Shown one piece after another: positions 1-7,212 of a stretch of DNA of 9,058 nucleotides. The DNA lies in assembly GCA_015491585.1 (NCBI GenBank), contig WFVQ01000093.1, positions 1-9,058 of the forward strand, read 5' to 3'. Position numbers and translations under genes: made by a program. The notes under the pieces are model-generated. The model saw only the letters and a list, made by a program, of their open reading frames with translations. It did not search any database and had not been told where the DNA came from. Source of the stretch: Deltaproteobacteria bacterium (GTDB lineage: Bacteria > Desulfobacterota > Dissulfuribacteria > Dissulfuribacterales > S140-46). Within the stretch, counting starts at the first letter, position 1. Every line of letters starts with the position of its first letter.

Positions 1-163
1 CGCCCACCTTCTGGACCACCTCTTCCGAGACGTAAGGACACTTCGCTATCTCCTCCTGGCCCGCGGCCACCTTCATGGCGAACGCGAGACAGGTAGGTAC
101 GCCACATTCCCCACAATTCTTCTTGGGGAGCATCTTGAGGATTTCTATCCCTGTGAGTGCCAT
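1..163 (-). CDS. acsC: Corrinoid iron-sulfur protein large (gamma) subunit, N-terminal fragment
   Basis: This is the first 54 codons of the large subunit of the corrinoid iron-sulfur protein (CFeSP). With AcsD, CFeSP carries the methyl group on cobalt to acetyl-CoA synthase. Seen: the ATG at 163-161 is preceded by a purine-rich AAGGGA ribosome site, and the protein begins MALTGIEILKMLPKKNCGEC. Cys17, Cys20, Cys25 and Cys42 have the spacing CxxCx4C...C of the N-terminal [4Fe-4S] domain of this family, which shuttles electrons for reductive activation of the cobalamin. The TIM-barrel and corrinoid-binding domains lie beyond the left edge of the window. The gene starts 61 bp after the acsB stop on the same strand, so it is probably the next cistron of the same operon. 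The identification is firm despite the short length, because the cysteine pattern and context agree. Confidence 0.93.
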   Translation of the reverse strand, partial: MALTGIEILKMLPKKNCGECGVPTCLAFAMKVAAGQEEIAKCPYVSEEVVQKVG

Positions 164-224
164 GAGCTATCCCTTCCCTATTCCTGTAGTTTCAGAACCG
201 TCCACTGCGCCGGCATCCGCCGCA

Positions 225-2432
225 CTAAACCGCCGTCTCCATCTCCAGGGCAGGATGTCCCTTCTCCTGGAGGAAGGCGAGGACCTCGTCCTCGGTGGTG
301 CCCACCTCTTCGTCGGCGATCTTGTCGAGGAGGTCCGGAATCCCGAGCTCCTTGGCCCTCTCTTCGAGCCTGTCGCGGAGCTCCTCCTTGAGCATCTTGG
401 GCATCCAGACCACCCTCTTGAGGCCGCCCTCGGCAGTAAGGAACTTGCGGCTGCAGATATAGTGCTTGCTCACACCGAGGAAGCCAGGTGTGACCTGCCC
501 GCCGCCCACCATGCCGGCCAGGGTGGTGAACTTCATTCCGCTGGGGGTCATCCCCATGTAGTCGCGGTTGACGATCATGATCCCGTTGCACATGGGGAGC
601 ATGGTCGCGATGCACTCGAAGCAACCGCAGGCGGTCATGGGGTCGTTCATCAGGCTGTATGCGCTTACCTTCTCCACCTTGCCCCTGGAGGCCTTCTTGA
701 CGAACTCGTTAACGCCGGTCCACTGGCCCAGCACCTCGTCGATGCACTCGCCCTTCTCTATGGGCTGGTTGGGGCCGGTGGGATTGATCTCGTAGGAGGC
801 CTTTCCATCCAGCCAGTTGTACGCTCCGCACATGCCCACGCGCTCGGGGGTGATGACGCAGACGTGGCTGGGAGCGAAGGACTGGCACAGGGTGCAGGAG
901 TAGAAGATCTCCTCGGACTCGTCGGTCATGGAGCCCAGGCGCTCGTCCCTGGCCGCGTACACCCGCTTGGCCAGCTCCAGTATCTCCTTGACCTTCTCCT
1001 CCTCGGTGTAGATCTTCACCTGGACCTTGTCGAGGATGGCGCCGAAGTCCTGATGAAGCTTGCCGTGGAGGATGCGCCCAATGTGCTCGAACTTGAAGCC
1101 CTTCTCTATGGCGCTCTTGCCCACGCGGAGCCACATGATGTTCCTCTGCCCTATGTGCATTATTCCCTGGGCGTAGTTGATGAGGTGGTGGAACTGGCGC
1201 TCGAGGATGGGCTCGAAGTCCGGCTGCATCTGGCGGCCGGCCACCTCGACCAGTATGGCCAGCGGCAGCTTCGCCCCCTCCTCCACATCGGTCATCTCAG
1301 GGCCTTCCACAGTGACGAGCCCATCCTGCACCTCGTCCATCTCCTTGGAGATGAGCACCTCCACGCCCAGGGTGCGGCCGCCGCCGCACTCCAGGAAGAG
1401 ATCGTCCTTCCTGACGCGCTCGCCCTCGAAGGCAGGGCCATAGGCCACCGGGATGTCGATCTTGGAGACGGTGACCTTGAGGCCGCGGACCTCGATGGCC
1501 TTCTGCACGATCTCCTCGTGGGGAACCTTGCTCACAACGTGCTCGTACGTACATATACCGGTGGGCAGGACCTCCGGGATATCCCAGTCGGAGATGGTGG
1601 GGAAGCCCCAGTTGATGGCCCCGGCCGCATTGGCGTACCACTCGTCGGAGACGGGACCGAAGGCCATGACGAATGCGAAGGTCCTGTCCTTGTTGTAAAT
1701 GAGGTTGCCCTTGTAGTCTCCCGGCTTGATACCGCCGAAGGCGAGGGCCACCCTGCAGGCGAATCCTATTGCGAACACCGCGGAGGTGTAGGTAGGACCG
1801 AAGGGAACCAGCCTCGTGGACCAGCCGATCTGGACCTTGTTCTTCTTGAGCTGATCCACCATGCTGAGACCATCGGTCTTGTCATGGAGGAAGACGTATA
1901 GATTCTTCTCCTGGAGCTCCAGGGCTATCTTCTCCGCCATGTCTGGATCAGAGGGGGTTCCAAGTATGGCGGCGAATCCTGGCGCGGTACCGTCCACGAA
2001 CTCGACGCCGCGCTTCCTGAAGATGACGTCGTCGGCCGCGCCGAGCCAGAAATGGTCGTCGTCCACTGGATCCTCGGTCTTGGTATAGAAGTTGGGATCC
2101 TCGATATACCTGATGGCCTCGTACATCTCCTCGGCAAAGAAGGTGGCCATGCCGGCATCCAGGGCCGGCGCCAGGTATGGAAGCCAGATCTCGTCGCTAA
2201 CCGGAGGAGGCAGGAGTTTACGGCACTCCTGGAAGATCTCCTTCATGTCCCCCAACTGCTTCACCGGCGCGCCCAGCATCGAATAGATGATGGGCAAGTA
2301 ATAGGCGGTGTTGGGGAAGGCCACCTCGTGCTCGGGCCCGTACTTCTTCAGGGCCTCCTCGTACTTCTCCTCGGCCATGTCCACGATCTTGTGAGCGCCT
2401 CGTATTGCTGCTGAACAGATTATCTTCGACAT
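225..2432 (-). CDS. acsB: Acetyl-CoA synthase (bacterial type, A-cluster subunit)
   Basis: Acetyl-CoA synthase (735 residues) joins CO, the methyl group from CFeSP and CoA to make acetyl-CoA in the cytoplasm. Seen: the A-cluster cysteines are complete. Cys513, Cys516, Cys525 and Cys535 form CxxCx8Cx9C, the [4Fe-4S] ligands, and the Cys602-Gly603-Cys604 motif holds the distal nickel. These sit a constant 7 residues after the known Moorella positions (506, 509, 518, 528, 595, 597), and the Phe after the second Cys (CQSF, Phe519) is kept. The length matches bacterial AcsB (about 730), so the N-terminal domain that docks on CO dehydrogenase is present, unlike archaeal CdhC. The ATG at 2432 has AGAGG six bases upstream. 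The gene lies 28 bp after metF::acsD and 61 bp before acsC. No CO dehydrogenase gene (acsA) is in the window, so it must be elsewhere. The reading frame is intact. Confidence 0.98.
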   Translation of the reverse strand: MSKIICSAAIRGAHKIVDMAEEKYEEALKKYGPEHEVAFPNTAYYLPIIYSMLGAPVKQLGDMKEIFQECRKLLPPPVSDEIWLPYLAPALDAGMATFFAEEMYEAIRYIEDPNFYTKTEDPVDDDHFWLGAADDVIFRKRGVEFVDGTAPGFAAILGTPSDPDMAEKIALELQEKNLYVFLHDKTDGLSMVDQLKKNKVQIGWSTRLVPFGPTYTSAVFAIGFACRVALAFGGIKPGDYKGNLIYNKDRTFAFVMAFGPVSDEWYANAAGAINWGFPTISDWDIPEVLPTGICTYEHVVSKVPHEEIVQKAIEVRGLKVTVSKIDIPVAYGPAFEGERVRKDDLFLECGGGRTLGVEVLISKEMDEVQDGLVTVEGPEMTDVEEGAKLPLAILVEVAGRQMQPDFEPILERQFHHLINYAQGIMHIGQRNIMWLRVGKSAIEKGFKFEHIGRILHGKLHQDFGAILDKVQVKIYTEEEKVKEILELAKRVYAARDERLGSMTDESEEIFYSCTLCQSFAPSHVCVITPERVGMCGAYNWLDGKASYEINPTGPNQPIEKGECIDEVLGQWTGVNEFVKKASRGKVEKVSAYSLMNDPMTACGCFECIATMLPMCNGIMIVNRDYMGMTPSGMKFTTLAGMVGGGQVTPGFLGVSKHYICSRKFLTAEGGLKRVVWMPKMLKEELRDRLEERAKELGIPDLLDKIADEEVGTTEDEVLAFLQEKGHPALEMETAV

Positions 2433-2460
2433 AGTCGTCCTCTCTCGCTTTGTTTGTTTT

Positions 2461-5400
2461 TTATGTCAACGACTCTATCAGAGCCTTGGTAAGCTCTACC
2501 GCCTTGGGATGCCTCATGATCAGCAACTCGCCCCCTGCCATTAACAGTGAGGAGGCCGTGATCGCCTCGATGAGCACACCCCTGCGCTCCTGGTCGCCCA
2601 GCATGGCGTCTGAGGGGAGCTTGGTCTCCTTCGCCTTCCATACTTCCCTGCCGATGTTGCAGATGAACGGGACCATGAGCTTGTCGTCCTGCTGGGTCAG
2701 CGCCGCGAGCCTGATGCGCTCCATAACAGAGTAGGTGTACTCCAGGCCGTAGCCCACGGCCCCTATGGAGGGATCCATCAAGATATGGTCCAGGGTCAAC
2801 CCCAGGTTCTCGAGGAGGATATTCAACTGTTTCGCAAGGTTGACGTCGATGGGAGTGGACGCCACCACCGGAAGCTGGAAGGCCATCGCTGTCGCGCCGA
2901 GGTTGCGGTAGTTGGCGTCGGTCAGCGGCGCTATGCACACCTTCTTGTCGGTAATGAGGCTGGTGACCTCGCGCAGTGTCTCGGTGTCCTTGTCCGCATT
3001 ACCGCATCCCCAGAGTATCAATGGAACGTCTATGGCGTCCGCAACGGCCTTTGCGGTCTGAGCCGCCTCGCTGGCCGCCCTGTTCATGCCGTTGGGATCG
3101 GTGCTCACCATTGAGAGGCAGATGGCCTCGGCACCGTACTCGGACACGCACTTCTGGGCCCACTTGACCGGGTCGCCCATGACGTCGGAATAGTATTTGG
3201 CCAGGGAGTCGGGAACATCTTCGGGCTCGGTGTCGAGGACGTCGAAGGCTATCCTGGGAGGATTGCCCATCTCTCCCTCGAACCAGTAGAAGGGCAGGGC
3301 CGTGGAACCGCCGATGGTGATGGCCTTCTCTCCGTCGCCAAGTACCACCTCGCGGATGGCGCCGGTGGCCTTCTCCACATAGAGTTCCTCGGAGATCCCG
3401 GCTGCCCTCTCCTGGAGCTTGGTCTCATCTTTGGCCAGGCTTCCTATGGAGAGCTCTCCTGGAGATGGAGCGGGCGCAGCAGCCGGCTTGGGTGCCGGCT
3501 TGGCCTTGGGCTTCGGCTCCTCCTTCTTCTCAGGCGCCTCGGCCTTGGGCTCTTCCGGCTTTGGAGCAGCCGCCTCTGGCCCGGATTCCGGCTCGGCCTT
3601 CTCAGGTGCCGGGGCTGGCTCCTCTGCAGGAGCGGCCTCCGGCGCCGGGGCAGCGGCCGGCGCACCCTCGCACCTGTCAAGACCCGCCTTGGCCTTGGCG
3701 TCGTTGGGGTCGAGCTGGAACGCCTTCTCGAAGAACTCCCGGGCCGCGGACGGATCGCCTTTCTGGAGCGCCACGTTGCCCTTGGCCACGTACCGTATCA
3801 CCCATTTCCTGGCCCACTCCTCCTGGGTCAGCTCCTCGGGACAGGGGGGGAGCAACCCTTCCGCCGGGGCAGGTGCGGCCTCTGCCGCGGGCTCTGCCAT
3901 GCCTGCCCTGGCCTTCTCAGCGCCCTCCTTGGCCTGCTCGTCGTCTGGATCTATCGAAAGGGCCTGCTCGAACACCTCGAGCGCACCGGAAAAATCCTGC
4001 TTATGGAGGAGGACGTTGCCCTTGGCCACCAGGTTCACCACCTCCTTGTTCCTACCCTTCTCCTCAGATGGAGGGGCCGGGGCCTCTTCAGGCTCAGAAG
4101 CCGGCTCTATTGCAGCGGCCTTCTCCTCCACCGCAGGGGCCGGGGCCGCCACCTTGGCTCCGGCGGGAACGCCTCCGAGGTGGAGGATGAACTCCGCCTC
4201 CAGGAACCTGCGGAGCGCCTCGAACGCCTCGTCCGACAGGCCCAGGACCTTTCTCAGGGCCTGAAGACCTAAGTTGAGGGAGGACAGCACCCGCTCCTCG
4301 CGCGAGGTCAGCGGCTCCTCCACCACCACGGCTGTCTGGGACGCGCCTCCGGCCGCAGGTGCCTGGCCCTGGGGCGCGGACATGATCTCCTGTTTCGCCT
4401 TCTCAAGCTCTTTGGTAAGTCGCTGGATCTCAGCCTCTTTCTGGCTCACCATGCTCTTGGCCTCCTCAACCTGCTTCCTCAACTGGGATATCTCCGAAGC
4501 AGTCCTTTCCTTCTCCTTGGCTATGAGGCCCCTTGAAGCCTCGGCCTCGGCCTTGGCCTCGTCGATCTGCCTCTTGAGTTCCTGGGCCGCCTCCTCCCTG
4601 GCCTGCGCCACCGCGCTCTCTATGGCCCCAGAGGTGACCAGCACCGGTTCCACGCCCTCGTATTCCGGCCTTGGAGCGAGACCGGCCCTCTTCACGATCT
4701 CTGGCACCGCCTGCTCCCACTCGATGGCCATGACATGGACTCCTGCCACGCCCGGGATCTCCTTCACCTGGTTGATTATGTCAACCACGATGTTGATCCC
4801 CTCCTCGCGCTGGTCATTGGCGTCCTTGAGACGCTTGATGACGTCGTCGGTGACGTCCAGGCCTGGAACGAAATTCTTCATGTACCTGGCCATCCCCAAG
4901 GACTTCGGCGGAGTCACTCCGGCGAGGATGTAGCACTTCTCGTGTATGCCCAGGTCTCGAACCATCTCCATGAACTTGGCGAACTTCTCCACGTTGTAGA
5001 TGATCTGGGTCTGCACGAAGTCCGCCCCGGCCTCCACCTTCTTGGCCAGCCGCTTTGCCCTGAACTCGAATGGATCGGCAAAGGGGTTGGCGGCGCAGCC
5101 GAGGAAAAGCCTTGGCTCATGGCTCTTTATCTCTTCTCCACACTGGAAACGGCGGCCATCCCTCATCCCCTTGACCATCTGGAGAAGCTGTATGGAGTCC
5201 ATGTCAAAGACCCCTTTGGCCTGGGGATGGTTTCCGAACTTCTGATGGTCACCGGTGAGACACAACAGGTTCTTTATTCCCAGCGCCGAGGCGCCGAGGA
5301 TGTCGGCCTGCATCCCTATGCGATTCCTGTCGCGGCAAGTCATCTGCATGACCGGCTCCACTCCCTCGGACAGGGCGATGAGTCCGGCCGTGAGGCTCGA

Positions 5401-5577
5401 CATCCTGACGATAGCGGTCTGGCAGTCGGTTATGTTGACAGCGTCCACATGGCCCTTGAGTATCCGGGCCTTCTCGCGGACCACCTCGGGATCACCGCTC
5501 TTGGGTGGGCCCAGCTCGCCTGTAACCGCAAACTGGCCCGACTTCAAAACCCTCTCTAAGTTGCTTCCTGATATCAC
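2461..5577 (-). CDS. metF-acsD: Fusion: methylene-THF reductase (MetF) - coiled coil/TPR-like linker - CFeSP small subunit (AcsD)
   Basis: A single open frame of 1038 residues joins two normally separate Wood-Ljungdahl proteins. Residues 1 to about 303 are a short-type MetF flavin TIM barrel (VTGELGPP with Glu21, TCRDRN at 80-85, LTGD with Asp110); it reduces methylene-THF to methyl-THF. Residues 315-398 are a charged, Ala-rich predicted coiled coil. Residues 421-466 are an unrecognised helical segment. Residues 510-556 and 594-634 are two TPR-like units, both with an AKGNV start and a DP[DN]D turn. Ala/Pro/Glu/Lys-rich linkers lie at 466-509, 560-575 and 637-706. Residues about 706-1038 are AcsD/CdhD (ITIGGSTALPFYWFEGE, LMDPSIGAVGYGLEYTYS), the small CFeSP subunit. 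The start is GTG at 5577, which overlaps the metV stop by 4 bp (GTGA), with GGAGG about 10 bases upstream. Normal MetF and AcsD are each about 300 residues. Both catalytic parts look intact. Internal initiation (for example at Met376) could also make a free AcsD form. Confidence 0.93.
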   Translation of the reverse strand: MISGSNLERVLKSGQFAVTGELGPPKSGDPEVVREKARILKGHVDAVNITDCQTAIVRMSSLTAGLIALSEGVEPVMQMTCRDRNRIGMQADILGASALGIKNLLCLTGDHQKFGNHPQAKGVFDMDSIQLLQMVKGMRDGRRFQCGEEIKSHEPRLFLGCAANPFADPFEFRAKRLAKKVEAGADFVQTQIIYNVEKFAKFMEMVRDLGIHEKCYILAGVTPPKSLGMARYMKNFVPGLDVTDDVIKRLKDANDQREEGINIVVDIINQVKEIPGVAGVHVMAIEWEQAVPEIVKRAGLAPRPEYEGVEPVLVTSGAIESAVAQAREEAAQELKRQIDEAKAEAEASRGLIAKEKERTASEISQLRKQVEEAKSMVSQKEAEIQRLTKELEKAKQEIMSAPQGQAPAAGGASQTAVVVEEPLTSREERVLSSLNLGLQALRKVLGLSDEAFEALRRFLEAEFILHLGGVPAGAKVAAPAPAVEEKAAAIEPASEPEEAPAPPSEEKGRNKEVVNLVAKGNVLLHKQDFSGALEVFEQALSIDPDDEQAKEGAEKARAGMAEPAAEAAPAPAEGLLPPCPEELTQEEWARKWVIRYVAKGNVALQKGDPSAAREFFEKAFQLDPNDAKAKAGLDRCEGAPAAAPAPEAAPAEEPAPAPEKAEPESGPEAAAPKPEEPKAEAPEKKEEPKPKAKPAPKPAAAPAPSPGELSIGSLAKDETKLQERAAGISEELYVEKATGAIREVVLGDGEKAITIGGSTALPFYWFEGEMGNPPRIAFDVLDTEPEDVPDSLAKYYSDVMGDPVKWAQKCVSEYGAEAICLSMVSTDPNGMNRAASEAAQTAKAVADAIDVPLILWGCGNADKDTETLREVTSLITDKKVCIAPLTDANYRNLGATAMAFQLPVVASTPIDVNLAKQLNILLENLGLTLDHILMDPSIGAVGYGLEYTYSVMERIRLAALTQQDDKLMVPFICNIGREVWKAKETKLPSDAMLGDQERRGVLIEAITASSLLMAGGELLIMRHPKAVELTKALIESLT
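3460..3669 (-). other. Ala/Pro/Glu/Lys low-complexity linker preceding the AcsD domain
   Basis: Residues about 637-706 of the fusion protein are almost entirely Ala, Pro, Glu and Lys, with many PxP/PAP and PKPEEPK-like units. Such sequence is expected to be extended and flexible, like the swinging-arm linkers of multi-domain enzymes. It directly precedes the AcsD barrel and so would let that domain move relative to the TPR-like and MetF parts. Its short imprecise repeats also make it a place where assembly or indel errors could arise, although the frame stays open throughout. Confidence 0.75.
3676..4050 (-). repeat. Two TPR-like units (internal duplication) in the metF-acsD linker
   Basis: The encoded segments at residues 510-556 and 594-634 of the fusion protein align with each other. 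Both contain VAKGNV, then an amphipathic helix, then a second helix (GALEVFEQAL versus AAREFFEKAF), then SIDPDDEQAK versus QLDPNDAKAK. The Gly-Asn, Ala, Phe, Ala and Asp-Pro positions match the tetratricopeptide pattern. An Ala/Pro-rich spacer with a Trp-containing helix start separates them. TPR units usually bind other proteins, so a docking role for a partner of the pathway is a reasonable inference, but no partner is shown by the sequence. Confidence 0.7.
4450..4467 (-). promoter_or_regulatory. Possible internal ribosome site and start inside metF-acsD (Met376)
   Basis: On the minus strand, GAGGAGG (4467-4461) lies 8 bases before an in-frame ATG (4452-4450), Met376 of the fusion. Strength and spacing are as good as for any real start in this cluster. 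It would give a 663-residue product lacking MetF but keeping the end of the coiled coil, the TPR-like repeats and AcsD. The same bases also encode Glu-Glu-Ala within the coiled coil, and that motif is common in such sequence, so chance is a real alternative. A second weaker candidate is Met399, with AGGAG only 3 bases upstream. Confidence 0.25.
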
Positions 5578-6242
5578 GGCAGCAAGTCCTCCCTAACTCT
5601 GCGCCTGGGACCGCCATGCCCGGCACTGCGCCAATCCCTCACGGGCATGATCTCCTCCATCTGCGCCACCCTGTCCTGCTCCTGGAGCTTCTCGTATATC
5701 ATGTGCCATACGCACTGGACATCGGGATCTATCTCGCACCTGCCCCCAACAGATCCGCCGCACGGACCGTTGGAGAGACTTTTGGCGCATCTCGCCACCG
5801 GACAGAGCCCGCCAGTCAGATGGAGCACACAGGCCCCGCATCCGGCGCACATTTCCTTCCACTCGCCGCTGCTGAGGTTGGCACCGTAGAACGACGTATC
5901 CAGGGCGGGAAACACCTTGACGCCGGGACAGCGGTCAGCGATGAAGTTCACCCCCACGCCGCACGCCGTCGAAAGCACCGCATCGTACTCCTTTCCCTTA
6001 TCCTTCAATGGCTCGAGATACTCTGGATCGCACTGCCTGACGAAGGTCTCCTCGTGGATCTCGACCTCCTGGCCCGCCTTCTTGAACCCCAGCCTTAGGG
6101 CGGCCGATATCACACCGACCTCCTTGTCGCCTCCAGCGGAACAGATGGCCACGCATCCACGGCAACCGAGGATCAGAACCTTGCGGGCCCCTTGGAGCAT
6201 GCCGAGGATCTCGGGCATGGGCTTTCTCTCAGCTATAATCAT
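5574..6242 (-). CDS. metV: MetV, partner protein of methylene-THF reductase (MTHFR C-terminal-like domain)
   Basis: This 222-residue protein belongs to the MetV family, which pairs with MetF in acetogen-type methylene-THF reductases and is thought to carry electrons to the MetF flavin. Seen: 14 cysteines. A CRGCVAIC set at 27-34 lies near the N-terminus. A C-terminal cluster has CAGCGAC (132-138), Cys147, Cys152, NGPCGG (Cys161), GGRCE (Cys169) and QCVWHMIYEKL (Cys177); the last three are the hallmark of the MTHFR C-terminal-type domain. These cysteines can hold Fe-S and/or Zn sites. The ATG at 6242 overlaps the upstream stop by 4 bp (ATGA), with AGGAG 8 bases before it. Its own stop overlaps the metF GTG. 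Overlap on both sides points to translational coupling and matched amounts of mvhD2, MetV and MetF-AcsD. The Arg-rich tail after residue 200 looks non-conserved. Confidence 0.9.
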   Translation of the reverse strand: MIIAERKPMPEILGMLQGARKVLILGCRGCVAICSAGGDKEVGVISAALRLGFKKAGQEVEIHEETFVRQCDPEYLEPLKDKGKEYDAVLSTACGVGVNFIADRCPGVKVFPALDTSFYGANLSSGEWKEMCAGCGACVLHLTGGLCPVARCAKSLSNGPCGGSVGGRCEIDPDVQCVWHMIYEKLQEQDRVAQMEEIMPVRDWRSAGHGGPRRRVREDLLP

Positions 6243-6646
6243 GTCGCCGTCTCCTTTGACGCATCCCTGGCCTCCAGCCTCTCCTGCATCACCTGGGCCA
6301 TCTCGACCACCGGCCCGGCCTCGCCCCTCTCCACGAAGATCATCTCGAGCAGATCAGGAGAGATGGAGAGCTCCTCCAGTATCTTCTTGGCATATTTGAC
6401 GCGCTTGGCCGCCCTGTGACTGCCGGAGGCGTTGTGGCACTTGTCTATCTTGCACCCGGCCACGAACACCGCCTCGGCACCGTCGGCGAAGGCGCCTATT
6501 ATCTGATCTATCTCCAGCTTGCCCGTGCAGGGCAGCCGCCTTATCTCCATGCCCTCGGGAACCAGGCCGGCCTCCTGGAGCGCTTCGGCCGGCACCGAGG
6601 TCACGTAGTTACAACAGAACGCAACTATCCTTCCCATCGCCGCCAT
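6239..6646 (-). CDS. mvhD: Second MvhD/FlpD-family iron-sulfur subunit (cysteine form)
   Basis: A 135-residue protein of the FlpD/MvhD family, the small [2Fe-2S] subunit that feeds electrons into HdrA-type complexes. Seen: Cys11-Cys12 near the start (VAFCCNY), Cys40 in LPCTGK, and Cys65/Cys70 in VAGCKIDKCH. These match the cysteine positions of the neighbouring selenocysteine MvhD, with Cys65 standing where that protein has Sec. The start chosen is ATG at 6646 (MAAMGRIV), because GGGAG lies six bases upstream (6657-6653) and only 1 bp separates it from the hdrC stop. An in-frame upstream extension to 6853 would run through hdrC and is not credible. The downstream ATG at 6637 is a weaker alternative. 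The gene occupies the place where hdrB is usually found in hdr-metVF clusters, so it may be the electron link from the HdrC-ferredoxin to MetV (inference). The symbol is by family; the sub-family is uncertain. Confidence 0.85.
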   Translation of the reverse strand: MAAMGRIVAFCCNYVTSVPAEALQEAGLVPEGMEIRRLPCTGKLEIDQIIGAFADGAEAVFVAGCKIDKCHNASGSHRAAKRVKYAKKILEELSISPDLLEMIFVERGEAGPVVEMAQVMQERLEARDASKETAT

Positions 6647-6647
6647 C

Positions 6648-7202
6648 TCACTCTCCCATAGAACCCTTCTGTTCCTGGGAAGGGCTGAGGCCGATGGCCT
6701 CTGCCGGACACTCCAGGACACATATTCCACACGCCTTGCAAAGATCGGGATCAATGAAGGCGTAACCCTCGTCCTCGATCCGCGGGGCGCCAAAGGGGCA
6801 CAGCCTGACACAGGTGAGGCAGGCAACGCACTTGCCCGGATCGACAGATGCAAACAGGCCGAGCCCGGCCAGCCTCTCGCTGTCCACCATCTTCCGCTTC
6901 ACTGCCTCGTCGCGCAGCCCCTTTATAACGTCGGCGCAGCGCACCCCCTGCGGACAGACCGGGATGCAGCTCTGGCACTGGGAGCAGGCCCAGATGATGT
7001 CGGAGCCAAGGAGCTCATCCTCCATACCCAGGGCCACCATGTGGACGATCTTCCTGGGGTCGAACTCCGGCACCACCTTCTCCACAGGACAGGCACTGCT
7101 GCACGAGCCGCACCCGTAACAGAGGGAGAGGGTGGCACACCCCTCATAGCCGCCTATAATGCTCTCGAATTCTGGATTGAGTTTTGCAGCCTGTATCGCC
7201 AT
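6648..7202 (-). CDS. hdrC: HdrC-like subunit fused to a 2x[4Fe-4S] ferredoxin domain
   Basis: A 184-residue iron-sulfur electron carrier with four CxxCxxCxxxCP motifs. Residues about 20-100 are HdrC-like: CYGCGSCSSACP (28-39), then PEFDPRKIVHMVALGM, then CSQCQSCIPVCP (73-84). Residues about 120-172 are a typical bacterial ferredoxin pair: CVACLTCVRLCP (125-136) and CKACGICVLECP (155-166). Four [4Fe-4S] clusters are therefore predicted. In Hdr complexes HdrC wires HdrA to HdrB; classic HdrC has only the first two clusters, so the ferredoxin tail is an addition, though ferredoxin-extended forms are plausible in other lineages. The ATG at 7202 lies 10 bp after the mvhD stop with a weak ribosome site (GGTGG/TGGA), so translation may depend on coupling. 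No membrane segment is seen, so it should be cytoplasmic. No hdrB follows; a second MvhD-like gene does. Confidence 0.88.
   Translation of the reverse strand: MAIQAAKLNPEFESIIGGYEGCATLSLCYGCGSCSSACPVEKVVPEFDPRKIVHMVALGMEDELLGSDIIWACSQCQSCIPVCPQGVRCADVIKGLRDEAVKRKMVDSERLAGLGLFASVDPGKCVACLTCVRLCPFGAPRIEDEGYAFIDPDLCKACGICVLECPAEAIGLSPSQEQKGSMGE
6653..6657 (-). promoter_or_regulatory. Ribosome binding site fixing the start of the second mvhD
   Basis: GGGAG on the minus strand at 6657-6653 is inside the last codons of hdrC and six bases before the ATG at 6646. It favours the MAAMGRIV start over the long upstream extension and over the internal ATG at 6637. Confidence 0.7.
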
Positions 7203-7212
7203 GATTCCACCA

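Noticed and set aside
75..1901. 608-residue plus-strand open frame
   Set aside because: It lies antisense to acsB, whose A-cluster motifs are unmistakable. Its product is a Leu/His/Asp-rich mirror of GC-rich codons with no recognisable domain.
2433..2460. A-rich acsD-acsB gap as a terminator or promoter
   Set aside because: No stem-loop is seen and 28 bp is enough only for the ribosome site of acsB (AGAGG); no convincing -35/-10 pair.
3419..4264. Plus-strand frames rich in Ala/Ser/Gly or Pro/Arg (also 3465-4190 and 4274-4933)
   Set aside because: They are complements of the Ala/Pro/Glu linker and coiled-coil codons of metF-acsD; low complexity alone keeps them open.
4735..5559. 274-residue plus-strand open frame
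   Set aside because: Antisense to the conserved MetF domain, with no family resemblance and no sensible ribosome site or context.
6239..6853. 204-residue version of the second MvhD-like protein with a long N-terminal extension
   Set aside because: The first ~69 residues overlap hdrC in another frame and look like random Arg/Ser/Pro sequence. A good ribosome site supports the start at 6646.
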